Assembly (NCBI GenBank): GCA_965279735.1 | Contig: OZ257260.1 | Span: forward strand, 2,604,001-2,668,000 | Direction: 5' to 3' | Origin: CAIUGU01 sp965279735 | GTDB lineage: Bacteria > Pseudomonadota > Gammaproteobacteria > Steroidobacterales > Steroidobacteraceae | DNA: 64,000 bases | Part shown: positions 42,638-51,264 of the stretch, in pieces | How positions within the stretch are numbered: the stretch's first letter is position 1 | Layout of the letters: every line of letters begins with the position of its first letter | Notes under the pieces: generated by a model | Databases searched by the model: none | The model's input: only the letters and a program-made list of their open reading frames with translations | Told to the model about the DNA's origin: nothing | Made by a program: the position numbers and the translations under genes

Positions 42638-44187
42638 GACGACTTCCCGACAGACATCGATCCCAGCGCCTGCCGCACACTTTCCCGATCGCTGAACGGC
42701 AGCGTTTCAGTGCCGACGATCTGGTATTCCTCATGACCCTTGCCGGCGATCAATACGGCGTCTCCGGCATTCGCGAGAGCCATCGCTTCGGCAATCGCGA
42801 TCGCACGGCGGCGCTCGATGCGGACGAAATGTGAACGCTGCATGCCTGCGGCAATGTCGGCGACGATCTGGTCTGGGTTTTCGCGACGGGGATTGTCGTC
42901 TGTGACAACCACGACATCCGCAAGCTCTTCGGCAATGGCGCCCATCAGCGGGCGCTTGCCGCGATCGCGTTCGCCGCCACACCCGAATACGCAGATCACC
43001 CGGCCAGTCGCATGTTGACGCATCACCCGCAAGGCTTTCGCGAGTGCATCGGGCGTATGCGCGTAGTCGATGACTGCAAGCGGTGCAGTCGATACCACTT
43101 CCATCCGTCCCGGAGGAGCAGAGCTGCGCTCAAGAGCACGAACGGCTCGATCAAGAGGCAACTCCCACCCGAGCAGCACCGCCAGCGCGGCGAGCAGGTT
43201 CTCTGCATTGAAGTCGCCGATCAGGGGCGATCGCAGCGTTCCTGCGCCCCATGTGCCATCGAACTGCAAGGCGAGACCCGGTCTGCGCTCAATGCTGCGC
43301 GAAAAGAGGCGATGCTTTGCAGGCGTCTCGACAGAAGCATCGACCTGATACGCAGTGACCGCAGTCTTGCCGGCAAGCTGCCGGATGAGCTCATCGCCGA
43401 AAGGATCGCCAGCATTGATCACTGCATGATCAAGCTTGGGCACGTGAAACAGTTTTGCCTTGGCCGCAGCGTAGGCGCCCAACGTCCCGTGGTAATCAAG
43501 GTGATCGCGCGTCAGGTTCGTGAACACGGCGGTATGGAAGCGCACGCCCTCTACACGACCCTGGTCGAGCGCATGCGACGATACTTCCATGCTCAGGTGT
43601 CGATCACCACCCGTGCGGAGTTCTGCCAGGCGTCGATGCACGGAAATGCAATCGGGTGTCGTATTCGCCGAGGGTTGGAGTTTGCCGACATGACCGAAAC
43701 CCAGCGTGCCCGCATACGCCGTGGGTCGCCCGTCAGCTTCCATCGCCGCGGCGATCAAGTGAGCTGTCGTCGTCTTGCCATTGGTCCCCGTGATACCGAC
43801 CACGGAGATGTGCGACGAGGGCTGGTCGAAGAAACGGTCTGCAATCCGGCCGATCATCTGCTTGAGGCCCGGCACTGCAATCAGCAGTGCTTTACCACTG
43901 GACGGCGGTGCTGCGATGTCGGTTGCAGGCTCCCACAGTATGACTGCCGCTCCTGCCTGAATCGCCTGCGACAGATACTGAAGACCATGTCCCTGGACGC
44001 CTGGCACCGCCAGAAACAAGCCACCCGCAACGACAACGCGGCTGTCGAGCGCGAGATCCGTGACAGTTACATCCGGTACCGCCACCTCTGCGATACCAGC
44101 CAGCAACTGACGCAGGCTCACGGTACGCGACGCGTGGCTGGCGTCTGCGTGAGTGTCGTGTGTCGTGTTCATTGCCGGTAAGGACAT
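42634..44187 (-). CDS. murE: UDP-MurNAc-tripeptide ligase MurE (meso-DAP type)
   Basis: MurE adds the third stem residue. The motif DNPR (VVTDDNPRRENPDQIVADI) is the meso-diaminopimelate selector, so the peptidoglycan is A1-gamma mDAP type. The 517-residue protein (E. coli 495) has ATP loop VVGITGTNGKTTTAHLIAAA, NTTPDCISVHRRL, and TNLTRDHLDYHGTLGAYAAA. It is about 20 residues longer at the N-terminus (MSLPAMNTTHDTHADASHAS); a start at 44172 (MNTTHD) is possible. It lies 9 nt after ftsI. Confidence 0.96.
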   Translation of the reverse strand: MSLPAMNTTHDTHADASHASRTVSLRQLLAGIAEVAVPDVTVTDLALDSRVVVAGGLFLAVPGVQGHGLQYLSQAIQAGAAVILWEPATDIAAPPSSGKALLIAVPGLKQMIGRIADRFFDQPSSHISVVGITGTNGKTTTAHLIAAAMEADGRPTAYAGTLGFGHVGKLQPSANTTPDCISVHRRLAELRTGGDRHLSMEVSSHALDQGRVEGVRFHTAVFTNLTRDHLDYHGTLGAYAAAKAKLFHVPKLDHAVINAGDPFGDELIRQLAGKTAVTAYQVDASVETPAKHRLFSRSIERRPGLALQFDGTWGAGTLRSPLIGDFNAENLLAALAVLLGWELPLDRAVRALERSSAPPGRMEVVSTAPLAVIDYAHTPDALAKALRVMRQHATGRVICVFGCGGERDRGKRPLMGAIAEELADVVVVTDDNPRRENPDQIVADIAAGMQRSHFVRIERRRAIAIAEAMALANAGDAVLIAGKGHEEYQIVGTETLPFSDRESVRQALGSMSVGKSS

Positions 44188-44196
44188 CGTTCGCGT

Positions 44197-45939
44197 CTAT
44201 TCGGCCGGCAGCGAGTGCACCAGCGTCGTCGCGGGCACCGTGTCGAGGCCGTCCGGCGCAACACCCATAAGGCGCAACGCACCGGCCATCACGTTCGAGA
44301 ACACCGGTGCTGCAACCTCACCGCCGTAGTACTGGTTACCGCGGGGTTCGTCGATGACGACGATGGCAGCGAGTCGGGGATTGCTGGCGGGCACAACACC
44401 GCCGAACACACCGAAATAGGCGTCTTCCGAATATCCACCGGGCACCGCTTTCTTGGCCGTGCCTGTTTTTCCGGCAACACGAAAACCGACGAGCGCTGCG
44501 CGATTGCCGGTGCCATCCAGCGACACGACGCTCTCCATTACTTTCAGCAACTCGCGCGCTACAGGCTCCTGAATGACCCGCTCGCCTGCGACTGCTCCCT
44601 CGACGCGTCTCATCGTGACGGGACGACTGACGCCGGCTGCCCCCAGTACGGCGTAAGCATGCGCAAGCTGGAGCGGCGTTACGGACAAGCCATAGCCATA
44701 CGACATCGTCGCCTGGCCAATCGGACGCCAGTGCGAGTAGTGGTTCAGCAGGCCTGCGGATTCGCCGGGAAAGCCGCTGCCGGTGACTTTGCCGAAACCG
44801 AATGCATCGAGCATTCCCCACATGGTTTCGGGCTTGAGTGACAGCGCGATCTTCGTCATGCCGACGTTGCTCGATTTCGCAACCACGGTAGTAAGCGAAA
44901 TCGAACCCAATGGATGCTCGTCGGTGATGGTCTTGATGCCCACGCGGATCGGCGTCGTATCGATGATGCTGTCGGGCCGGAGCTTGCCCGCAGCCAGTGC
45001 GGCAGCGACCACGAACGGCTTGATGCTGGAACCTGGTTCGAAAATGTCCGTCGCCGCACGATTGCGATAACGTGGCGCAGTGAACTGATCGCGGTCGTTC
45101 GGGTTGTAAGCCGGCTGGTTCACCATCGCCAGCACTTCGCCAGTGGTGACATCCAGCACGACAACAGAGCCCGCTTTCGCGTTGTACTGCTGCATCGCCG
45201 ATTTCAGTTCGCGATAGGCCAGGTACTGGATCCGCAGATCGATGCTCGTCACCAGATCCTGGCCTGGCCGCGGCGAGCGAATGCTTTCGATGTCCTCGAC
45301 GGAACGGCCGTAGCGATCCTGGATCACGCGTTTCGCGCCGGCTTCGCCACCCAGCCACTGGTCGTAGGCGAGCTCGAGTCCTTCCTGGCCCACGTCATCG
45401 ACGCTGGTAAACCCGAGCACATGTCCCGTCACTTCGCCGGCCGGGTAATAGCGCCGATATTCACGAAGCAGGTAAACGCCGGGAATTCCAAGCGCCTTCA
45501 CCTGCTCTGCATCCTGGGGACGCATGTGCCGCACGAGGTAGACGAACTCGCGATCAAGATTGCCGGTGATGCGGCGTGCAACCCACTGCGGATCGCGATT
45601 CAGCGCTTCGGCAAGGCGCGGAATCTGGTCCGAGGCATGCGCCTTCGCTACCTCCTTGGGATTGACCCAGACGGTGTCGACCGGCGTACTGACCGCAAGG
45701 GGTTCACCATGACGATCGAGCAGGCTGCCGCGATGCGCAGACAGCTTGGCCACCCGTGTCGAGCGGGCTTCGCCCTGGCCCTCGAGGAAACCGTCATCGA
45801 GCACCTGCAGGTCCACCGCGCGCGCCACGAGACCGCACGCGAAGACGAGGAGCAGCGCGAGGACGACGCGCAGACGGTTGCGATACTGGTCGAAGGTGAA
45901 CGCGCGGCTCTCGCCGGGCCGTACAGGAGCGCCGATCAC
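44197..45939 (-). CDS. ftsI: Septal transpeptidase FtsI (PBP3)
   Basis: FtsI crosslinks septal peptidoglycan together with FtsW. The 580-residue protein (E. coli 588) has one N-terminal membrane helix (about 22-40), a dimerisation/pedestal domain with RGSLLDRHGEPLAVSTPVDT, and the transpeptidase domain. Catalytic motifs are S304-x-x-K307 (GSSIKPF), SSN at 356-358 and KTGT at 491-494. The start is GTG at 45939; a small out-of-frame ATG upstream gives only 14 codons. It is 37 nt downstream of ftsL. Confidence 0.97.
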   Translation of the reverse strand: MIGAPVRPGESRAFTFDQYRNRLRVVLALLLVFACGLVARAVDLQVLDDGFLEGQGEARSTRVAKLSAHRGSLLDRHGEPLAVSTPVDTVWVNPKEVAKAHASDQIPRLAEALNRDPQWVARRITGNLDREFVYLVRHMRPQDAEQVKALGIPGVYLLREYRRYYPAGEVTGHVLGFTSVDDVGQEGLELAYDQWLGGEAGAKRVIQDRYGRSVEDIESIRSPRPGQDLVTSIDLRIQYLAYRELKSAMQQYNAKAGSVVVLDVTTGEVLAMVNQPAYNPNDRDQFTAPRYRNRAATDIFEPGSSIKPFVVAAALAAGKLRPDSIIDTTPIRVGIKTITDEHPLGSISLTTVVAKSSNVGMTKIALSLKPETMWGMLDAFGFGKVTGSGFPGESAGLLNHYSHWRPIGQATMSYGYGLSVTPLQLAHAYAVLGAAGVSRPVTMRRVEGAVAGERVIQEPVARELLKVMESVVSLDGTGNRAALVGFRVAGKTGTAKKAVPGGYSEDAYFGVFGGVVPASNPRLAAIVVIDEPRGNQYYGGEVAAPVFSNVMAGALRLMGVAPDGLDTVPATTLVHSLPAE

Positions 45940-45976
45940 CGCCGGCCTGCCACGTGCGTTGTCACGGGAGCCTGCT

Positions 45977-46249
45977 TCATGGCTGGACGAGCCGTACTTC
46001 GGTGGGCCGCGGGATCACCATCCTGAGATCGGCGCGTGCCATCTGTTCGACGCGACCATGCGTCGACCAGGCACTCTGCTCGAGCTTGAGCTGTCCCCAC
46101 TCGATGTTGAGCTGGTCACGGCCGCCTTCGAGATTCTGCAGTTCGACAAACAGGCTCCGCGCCTGGTGCTTGCTCCACACGACGCCGATGCAGGAGGCGA
46201 AGACCAGTCCCCAGAGAATCGGGATCGCGATGCGTGCGAGTGCGTTCAT
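45977..46249 (-). CDS. ftsL: Cell division protein FtsL
   Basis: FtsL is a small bitopic protein that forms a coiled coil with FtsB and activates FtsWI. The 90-residue protein has one membrane helix (IAIPILWGLVFASCIGVVWS, about 7-26) followed by a heptad-like helix (ARSLFVELQNLEGGRDQLNI) and a short tail. Length and position between rsmH and ftsI are typical. Its start overlaps the rsmH stop by 4 nt. Confidence 0.93.
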   Translation of the reverse strand: MNALARIAIPILWGLVFASCIGVVWSKHQARSLFVELQNLEGGRDQLNIEWGQLKLEQSAWSTHGRVEQMARADLRMVIPRPTEVRLVQP

Positions 46250-47175
46250 GCGGCCAGCCTCTCCGCGATGCGCAGGATGGCGCTGCGGGCTCGTGGGTTG
46301 CGTTTGATCTCGGCTTCGCCGGTATGGATCGCCTTGCCGACGCGACGCAGCTTCGGGCGCGCGTGCACAGGGACTTCAGGCAAGCCTGCATAGACAGGAT
46401 CTTCCTGCGACTGCCTCTGCATGAAGCGTTTCACCGTACCGTCTTCGAGGGAGTGGAAGCTGATCACGCAAAGCCGCCCGCCTGGCCGAAGCAGCGCAAC
46501 GCTTTGTGCCAGCGCTCCATCGATCTGCTCGAGTTCTGCATTGACGTGCATGCGGATCGCCTGAAACGTACGCGTCGCCGGATGCTTGCCCGGCTCACGA
46601 TGGGGTACTGCCTGCGCGACAACAGCAGCGAGTTCAGCGGTGCGTGTGAGCGGACGTTCGTGACGAGCCATGGCGATCGCATTTGCAATGCGCCTCGCGA
46701 AACGGTCTTCGCCGAATTCACGAATCACGGTGGCGATCTCGTGCTCTGGCGCCCGTGCCAGCCATGCGGCGGCTGTGATTCCGGCTTCGTTGTCCATGCG
46801 CATGTCTAGCGGACCATCGTGCGAAAAACTGAAACCCCGCGCAGCGTCGTCAAGCTGTGGCGAGGACACCCCCAGATCGAACAGCATCCCGTCAAACTTC
46901 TGCGCCTGTCCCGCGCCTTCCAGCAGCTCGTTCAACCGGCCGAACGCGCCACGCAACAGACTCAATCTCGGCTCATTTCCGAATCGCACGCGACCTGCGC
47001 TCAGCGCTTCCGGATCGCGATCCATCGCCACCACCCTGCCGTCCGGGCCCAGGCGCTCGAGCAGCGCGGCGGTATGCCCGCCCCGGCCGAATGTCCCGTC
47101 GAAATACCGGCCTGCGGGTTGCACGTTCAGACCTTCCAGCGCCTCGCCGAGCAGAACCGGCGTGTGATCGAACAT
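46246..47175 (-). CDS. rsmH: 16S rRNA (cytosine(1402)-N4)-methyltransferase RsmH
   Basis: RsmH makes m4Cm1402 in 16S rRNA together with RsmI. From ATG 47175 it has 309 residues (E. coli 313). Motifs include HTPVLLGEALEGLNVQPAGR, YFDGTFGRGGHTAALLERLG (SAM motif I), AMDRDPEAL, MRMDNEAG, and near the end RVCVISFHSL-type LCVISFHSLEDGTVKRFM. The start overlaps the mraZ stop as TGATG, so the longer frame to 47259 is rejected. The other member of this modification pair, rsmI, is encoded 1.4 kb upstream on the same strand. Confidence 0.97.
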   Translation of the reverse strand: MFDHTPVLLGEALEGLNVQPAGRYFDGTFGRGGHTAALLERLGPDGRVVAMDRDPEALSAGRVRFGNEPRLSLLRGAFGRLNELLEGAGQAQKFDGMLFDLGVSSPQLDDAARGFSFSHDGPLDMRMDNEAGITAAAWLARAPEHEIATVIREFGEDRFARRIANAIAMARHERPLTRTAELAAVVAQAVPHREPGKHPATRTFQAIRMHVNAELEQIDGALAQSVALLRPGGRLCVISFHSLEDGTVKRFMQRQSQEDPVYAGLPEVPVHARPKLRRVGKAIHTGEAEIKRNPRARSAILRIAERLAA

Positions 47176-47630
47176 CAAAGCGACAGCGATTCGAGCTCCG
47201 GCGGCAGCTCTTCGGTCGTCTCGTCGACCTTGAGCCAGGTATCGCGGTTCTCGTCCCAATGGGCTTCATTCCAGAGTTCAAAACGGCTGCCCTGGCCGAT
47301 CAGCACGACGTCACGCGTCAGGGCGGCGTATTCACGCAAGGTGGGGGGAATCAGGATGCGGCCATGCGAATCGAGCTCGATTTCGTTGGCATGCCCGACC
47401 ATCAGCCGCTGCAGCCGGCGCACAGCCGGGTTCAGCGTCGGCAAACGCATGAGCTTCCGTTCGATCTCCTCCCATTCCGGAAGGGGATAGATCAGAAGGC
47501 AGCGATCCGAGCGATCGACGGTCGCCACCAGACGGCCATTGGAGCGCTCGACGATCCGGTCCCGGTAACGGGTCGGCATCGCGAGGCGCCCTTTGGCATC
47601 CAGCGTGACTTTGTTGGCACCGCGAAACAT
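47175..47630 (-). CDS. mraZ: Transcriptional regulator MraZ
   Basis: MraZ is an AbrB-like DNA-binding protein that represses its own dcw operon. From ATG 47630 it has 151 residues (E. coli 152). The two AbrB-like repeats carry the conserved motifs DAKGRLAMPTRYRD (near 10-23) and DSHGRILIPPTLREY. The start MFRGANKVTLD matches the E. coli start MFRGATLVNLD, so the ATG at 47642 is not used. Three TGGGN operator repeats lie 46-70 nt upstream. It is the first gene of the cluster. Confidence 0.97.
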   Translation of the reverse strand: MFRGANKVTLDAKGRLAMPTRYRDRIVERSNGRLVATVDRSDRCLLIYPLPEWEEIERKLMRLPTLNPAVRRLQRLMVGHANEIELDSHGRILIPPTLREYAALTRDVVLIGQGSRFELWNEAHWDENRDTWLKVDETTEELPPELESLSL

Positions 47631-47675
47631 GGCAAGCCCCATGCGGGCGCAAGAGATCGGTTAAGTGATCCCGTG

Positions 47676-47700
47676 GCCCATTTCATCCCACTTTTTCCCA
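47676..47700 (-). promoter_or_regulatory. MraZ operator (three TGGGN boxes)
   Basis: On the minus strand the sequence reads TGGGA, 5 nt, TGGGA, 5 nt, TGGGC (47700-47696, 47690-47686, 47680-47676). Direct TGGGN repeats with 5-nt spacers are the established MraZ binding pattern in E. coli and Mycoplasma. They lie just downstream of the -10 box, a good position for repression. Confidence 0.9.
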
Positions 47701-47709
47701 CTCGCTTGC

Positions 47710-47739
47710 ACTATAGGGATGCGAACTGGATTAAGTCAA
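47710..47739 (-). promoter_or_regulatory. Sigma-70 promoter of the dcw cluster
   Basis: On the minus strand TTGACT (47739-47734) and TATAGT (47715-47710) are 18 nt apart. Transcription should start near 47703, just upstream of the MraZ boxes, giving a leader of about 75 nt before mraZ. This is a strong candidate for the main dcw promoter. Confidence 0.85.
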
Positions 47740-47759
47740 CGAAATGCCGGGAATTTCTC

Positions 47760-48127
47760 TATAGCCCACAGCCACTTAGGACGTAGTCGCGTCGGTGGGC
47801 GGCGACGTCGAATTAAAGGTTTTATCGAAATCAGAGCCTTAGGTGGCTTTCTTGATTGAAATGATTAGTTTCGTGATCCGCCCCGACATGAAGGCAAGTA
47901 ACCGTTTCAATCCCACCGGGACGCCCCCTTGCGCAAGCCGACACCTAGAAAGCCGCCTCGGGCAGCCTTGGAATTTAAAGAATACACGATCAGCGATGAG
48001 TCAATTTGACCCTATTGTTTTATTATTATTAATAATAGCGCAAGGCACTCCGGCGCAGAGAGCTTGCCAAGCCGACGCGACCGCAAGGAAGGGCAGAATT
48101 CCCGGAGATGAACATAGAGAAGAAGAG
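47760..48127. other. Gene-poor region between the dcw promoter and rnpB
   Basis: About 370 bases hold no credible gene. GGTGGCTTTCT (47842-47852) and AGAAAGCCGCC (47947-47957) form an imperfect 11-bp inverted repeat. An AT-rich palindromic run (around TATTATTAATAATA, about 48025-48042) lies downstream of rnpB. A small RNA is possible but not shown. The open frame 47843-48145 has no recognisable features. Confidence 0.45.
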
Positions 48128-48510
<383 letters not shown>

Positions 48511-48564
48511 CGCGAATGGTGGGGGCACGGCGCGCGGGGTGCAAGCAATGAATCGCTGCGCTCA

Positions 48565-49446
48565 TTAGGATTTCTGCAGTTTCACTGCAAGATCGTAGAG
48601 ATCCGACCGCTTTTCACCCGTCAGCCGCGCCGCCAGTTTCGCTGCAAGGGCGGCAGGCAGCTCTTCAAGGAGCATGCGTAAAACCTGTTCGGAAGCAATG
48701 TTGAGTGCGGTGCGGCCCGCATCGGGAATTCCGGCCACCATCAACACGAACTCACCGCGTGACATGTCCGCATCCTGCGTCGACCGCTGTGCGAGTTCGG
48801 CCAGGCTGCCGTAGTACATCGTCTCGAAGCGCTTCGTGAGTTCGCGACCGATACTGCTGCGCCTGTCTCCACCGAAAATTGTTGCCATGTCGCCGAGCAC
48901 TTCCACCAGACGATGGGGAGCCTCATAGAAAACCAGCGTGCGCGATTCCTGCGCAAGCGCTGCAAGCGCTGTCCGCCGGGCCGCAGCCTTTGCAGGGAGA
49001 AAGCCCTCGAAAGCGAAACGGTCGGTCGGCAGCCCGGAAGCCGACAGGGCCGCCACGGCTGCATTCGACCCGGGTATGGGCGACACACGAATTCCCGCAT
49101 CCAGCGTCGCGCGCACCAGACCGAAACCGGGATCGCTCAGCAACGGCGTACCGGCATCCGAAACCAGGGCGACCGCTTCGCCTCGCTGCAGCCTCGCCAC
49201 CAGCGGTCCGGCGCGTGCGGCCTCGTTGTGCTCATGCAATGAAACGAGTGGCGTCGCAATTCCAAAAGCCTGCAGCAAGGTCCCCGTGTGACGGGTATCC
49301 TCCGCAGCTATGATCGTGACGCCAGCGAGGATTTCCCTGGCGCGGGAGCTGAGATCGCCCAGGTTTCCGATCGGGGTGGCAACGACGTAGAGTGCACAGG
49401 GAAGCGCAGCTTCCTGGGTGCCGGTCACGGGCGGGCGGGCGGACAC
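48565..49446 (-). CDS. rsmI: 16S rRNA 2'-O-ribose C1402 methyltransferase RsmI
   Basis: RsmI adds the 2'-O methyl of m4Cm1402. The 293-residue protein (E. coli 286) has the tetrapyrrole-methylase fold: LYVVATPIGNLGDLSSRARE near the start, IIAAEDTRHTGTLLQAFGI, LVSDAGTPLLSDPGFGLVR, PIPGSNAAVAALSASGLPTD and a C-terminal TLVFYEAPHRLVEVLGDM. It uses a GTG start at 49446. It is divergent from lpoA. Its partner rsmH is in the adjacent dcw cluster. Confidence 0.96.
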   Translation of the reverse strand: MSARPPVTGTQEAALPCALYVVATPIGNLGDLSSRAREILAGVTIIAAEDTRHTGTLLQAFGIATPLVSLHEHNEAARAGPLVARLQRGEAVALVSDAGTPLLSDPGFGLVRATLDAGIRVSPIPGSNAAVAALSASGLPTDRFAFEGFLPAKAAARRTALAALAQESRTLVFYEAPHRLVEVLGDMATIFGGDRRSSIGRELTKRFETMYYGSLAELAQRSTQDADMSRGEFVLMVAGIPDAGRTALNIASEQVLRMLLEELPAALAAKLAARLTGEKRSDLYDLAVKLQKS

Positions 49447-49473
49447 AGGGTTGAACCTTTGGTCTTGTAAACA

Positions 49474-50874
49474 ATGTTCGAGTATTCCACATCGTTGTCG
49501 GCCGCACAGTCCCGGTCGCCCCTGCAGTCAGCGGGCCAAGGAAGTGCTGGGCATCTGCGTTCGTTACGCCGTCGTTTGACACGCGGATCGCCTTTCAGCT
49601 CGCGAGCCCTCGCCGGTTTGCTGCTGCTCGCTGCCGTTGCCTGTACCAGTCCCTATCCCGCGCAGCAACGTTCTTCCTCGAATGCAGAGTCCCCTGCTGC
49701 AGGTACCCAACCGGAAACCAGCGGCCAGGACGCAGCTCGCGGCCAGATCATTGGACCCGGTATCGGCTCGGGCCTGGCTGCGGCCACGAATTATCCGACA
49801 CAGGTTGCGCTGATTCTGCCGCTGTCAGGCAGACAGCAGGCTGCAGGCGTTGCGGTTCGCGACGGTTTTCTCGCTGCCGTGCTGAAGCAGGATCCGGCTC
49901 GCCGGCCCGTCGTCAACATCTATGACTCCGCCGCGTTGAGTGCGTCGGGGGCCTACACGCGCGCGGTCAGTGAAGGCGCACAGTTCATCGTCGGTCCGTT
50001 GATCAAGGAAGATGTCCAGGCTGTTGCCGACTCCGGAACAGTGTCACTGCCGACGCTGGCACTCAACTATCTGCCGGAAAATGCGCTGCCTCCTGGCCTG
50101 CTCTACCAGTTTGCGCTCGACCCGGAGGATGAAGCGCGACAGGTTGCGCGACGTGCCATCGCCGATGGTCGTACGCATGGCGTCGCGCTGTTGCCCAACA
50201 ACGAATGGGGTCAGCGTCTGCTGCGCGCGTTCGAAGCAGAATTCTCGGTGGCAGGGGGTTCGCTGGTCGGCCGGACGTTCTACGATCCTGCTGCCCGGGA
50301 CTATTCACAGCCAATCACGCAACTGCTGCTGATCAATCAGAGCCGGGCGCGTGCGAATGCACTGTCCACTGCTCTGGGTACACGCCTTGAATTCGAACCG
50401 CGCGCACGCGGCGATGTGCAGTTCGTGTTCGTCGGAGCACAGCCTCTGCAGGGTCGTTCACTCAGGCCGGCCTTGCGCTTCCACCTCTCGCAGGATCTGC
50501 CGGTCTATGCCACGTCCGATGTATTCGAACCCGATTCAAATGCGAATGCGGACCTCGACGGCGTGATCTTTCCGGACATGCCGTGGGTGATTTCGCCCGA
50601 TGCGGCAGCGAATGACCTGCGTGCAGCCCTCTCTTCCTACTGGCCAGGCAGATCGCGAGGCCGCGGCCGGCTGTATGCCTTCGGCTTTGATGCATTCCAG
50701 CTGATTCCGGTGCTACGCAGTTCGCAACCGACAGCTACCCCGGTCGGCGGCATGACCGGACGACTGGTCGTGGACGAGCGCGGCCGTGTGCGGCGCGAAC
50801 TCAACTGGGCGCAGGTCGAGAACGGCCGGCCCCGCCCCCTGACCGTCATTGCGACAGGAATGTCAGGCCCGTAA
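49474..50874 (+). CDS. lpoA: Outer membrane lipoprotein LpoA-like PBP activator (short form)
   Basis: LpoA activates PBP1A from the outer membrane. This 466-residue protein has a lipobox LLAAVAC (C57) and a periplasmic-binding-protein-like domain from about residue 107 (VALILPLSGRQQAAGVAVRD), matching the LpoA C-terminal domain. E. coli LpoA (678 aa) has an N-terminal TPR domain that is missing here; only a Ser/Pro-rich linker precedes the fold. The ATG at 49474 gives an unusually long pre-signal stretch, and the TTG at 49576 would give a 22-residue signal peptide, so the start is uncertain. It lies divergent to rsmI and upstream of yraN, the standard lpoA place. Confidence 0.85.
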   Translation: MFEYSTSLSAAQSRSPLQSAGQGSAGHLRSLRRRLTRGSPFSSRALAGLLLLAAVACTSPYPAQQRSSSNAESPAAGTQPETSGQDAARGQIIGPGIGSGLAAATNYPTQVALILPLSGRQQAAGVAVRDGFLAAVLKQDPARRPVVNIYDSAALSASGAYTRAVSEGAQFIVGPLIKEDVQAVADSGTVSLPTLALNYLPENALPPGLLYQFALDPEDEARQVARRAIADGRTHGVALLPNNEWGQRLLRAFEAEFSVAGGSLVGRTFYDPAARDYSQPITQLLLINQSRARANALSTALGTRLEFEPRARGDVQFVFVGAQPLQGRSLRPALRFHLSQDLPVYATSDVFEPDSNANADLDGVIFPDMPWVISPDAAANDLRAALSSYWPGRSRGRGRLYAFGFDAFQLIPVLRSSQPTATPVGGMTGRLVVDERGRVRRELNWAQVENGRPRPLTVIATGMSGP

Positions 50875-50897
50875 ACAAGTGAATTGACAGGGTCATC

Positions 50898-51257
50898 ATG
50901 CATCGCAAGGACGCGGGCACAAGGGCAGAAACCGAAGCGTGTCTTTACCTCGAAGCACGGGGCCTGGTGCTGCTGGAAAAAAACTTCCGCTGCCGGGGTG
51001 GAGAAATCGACCTCGTCATGCGCGAAGGTCCTGTCATCGCGCTCGTTGAAGTACGCATGCGCAGTAGCGACCGCTTCGGCGGCGCGGCAGGCTCGGTGGA
51101 CTGGAAAAAACAGAAGCGTCTGATCGTTGCGGCACGCTATCTCACGCTAGTACGGAGCGAGGTGCGCAAACATCCGCTGCGCTTCGACGTGGTAACACTT
51201 GAACCGGAAGGTTCCGCACTCGGGATCCACTGGATCAGGGATGCTTTCAGGCTGTAG
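50898..51257 (+). CDS. yraN: UPF0102 endonuclease-fold protein YraN
   Basis: This 119-residue protein is of the YraN/UPF0102 family, which has a restriction-endonuclease-like fold and an unclear role. Visible motifs are GTRAETEACLYLEARGLVLL, then FRCRGGEIDLVMREG (the catalytic-type GEIDLV) and VALVEVR-type IALVEVRMRSSDRFGGAAGS. The VEVR triad, with Arg rather than Lys, is also found in E. coli YraN. It follows lpoA after 23 nt, the conserved lpoA-yraN pair. Confidence 0.92.
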   Translation: MHRKDAGTRAETEACLYLEARGLVLLEKNFRCRGGEIDLVMREGPVIALVEVRMRSSDRFGGAAGSVDWKKQKRLIVAARYLTLVRSEVRKHPLRFDVVTLEPEGSALGIHWIRDAFRL

Positions 51258-51264
51258 ATAGAGA

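Noticed and set aside
50898..51257. Loss of the catalytic Lys in YraN
   Set aside because: VEVR is also seen in E. coli YraN, so this is a family feature, not a defect.
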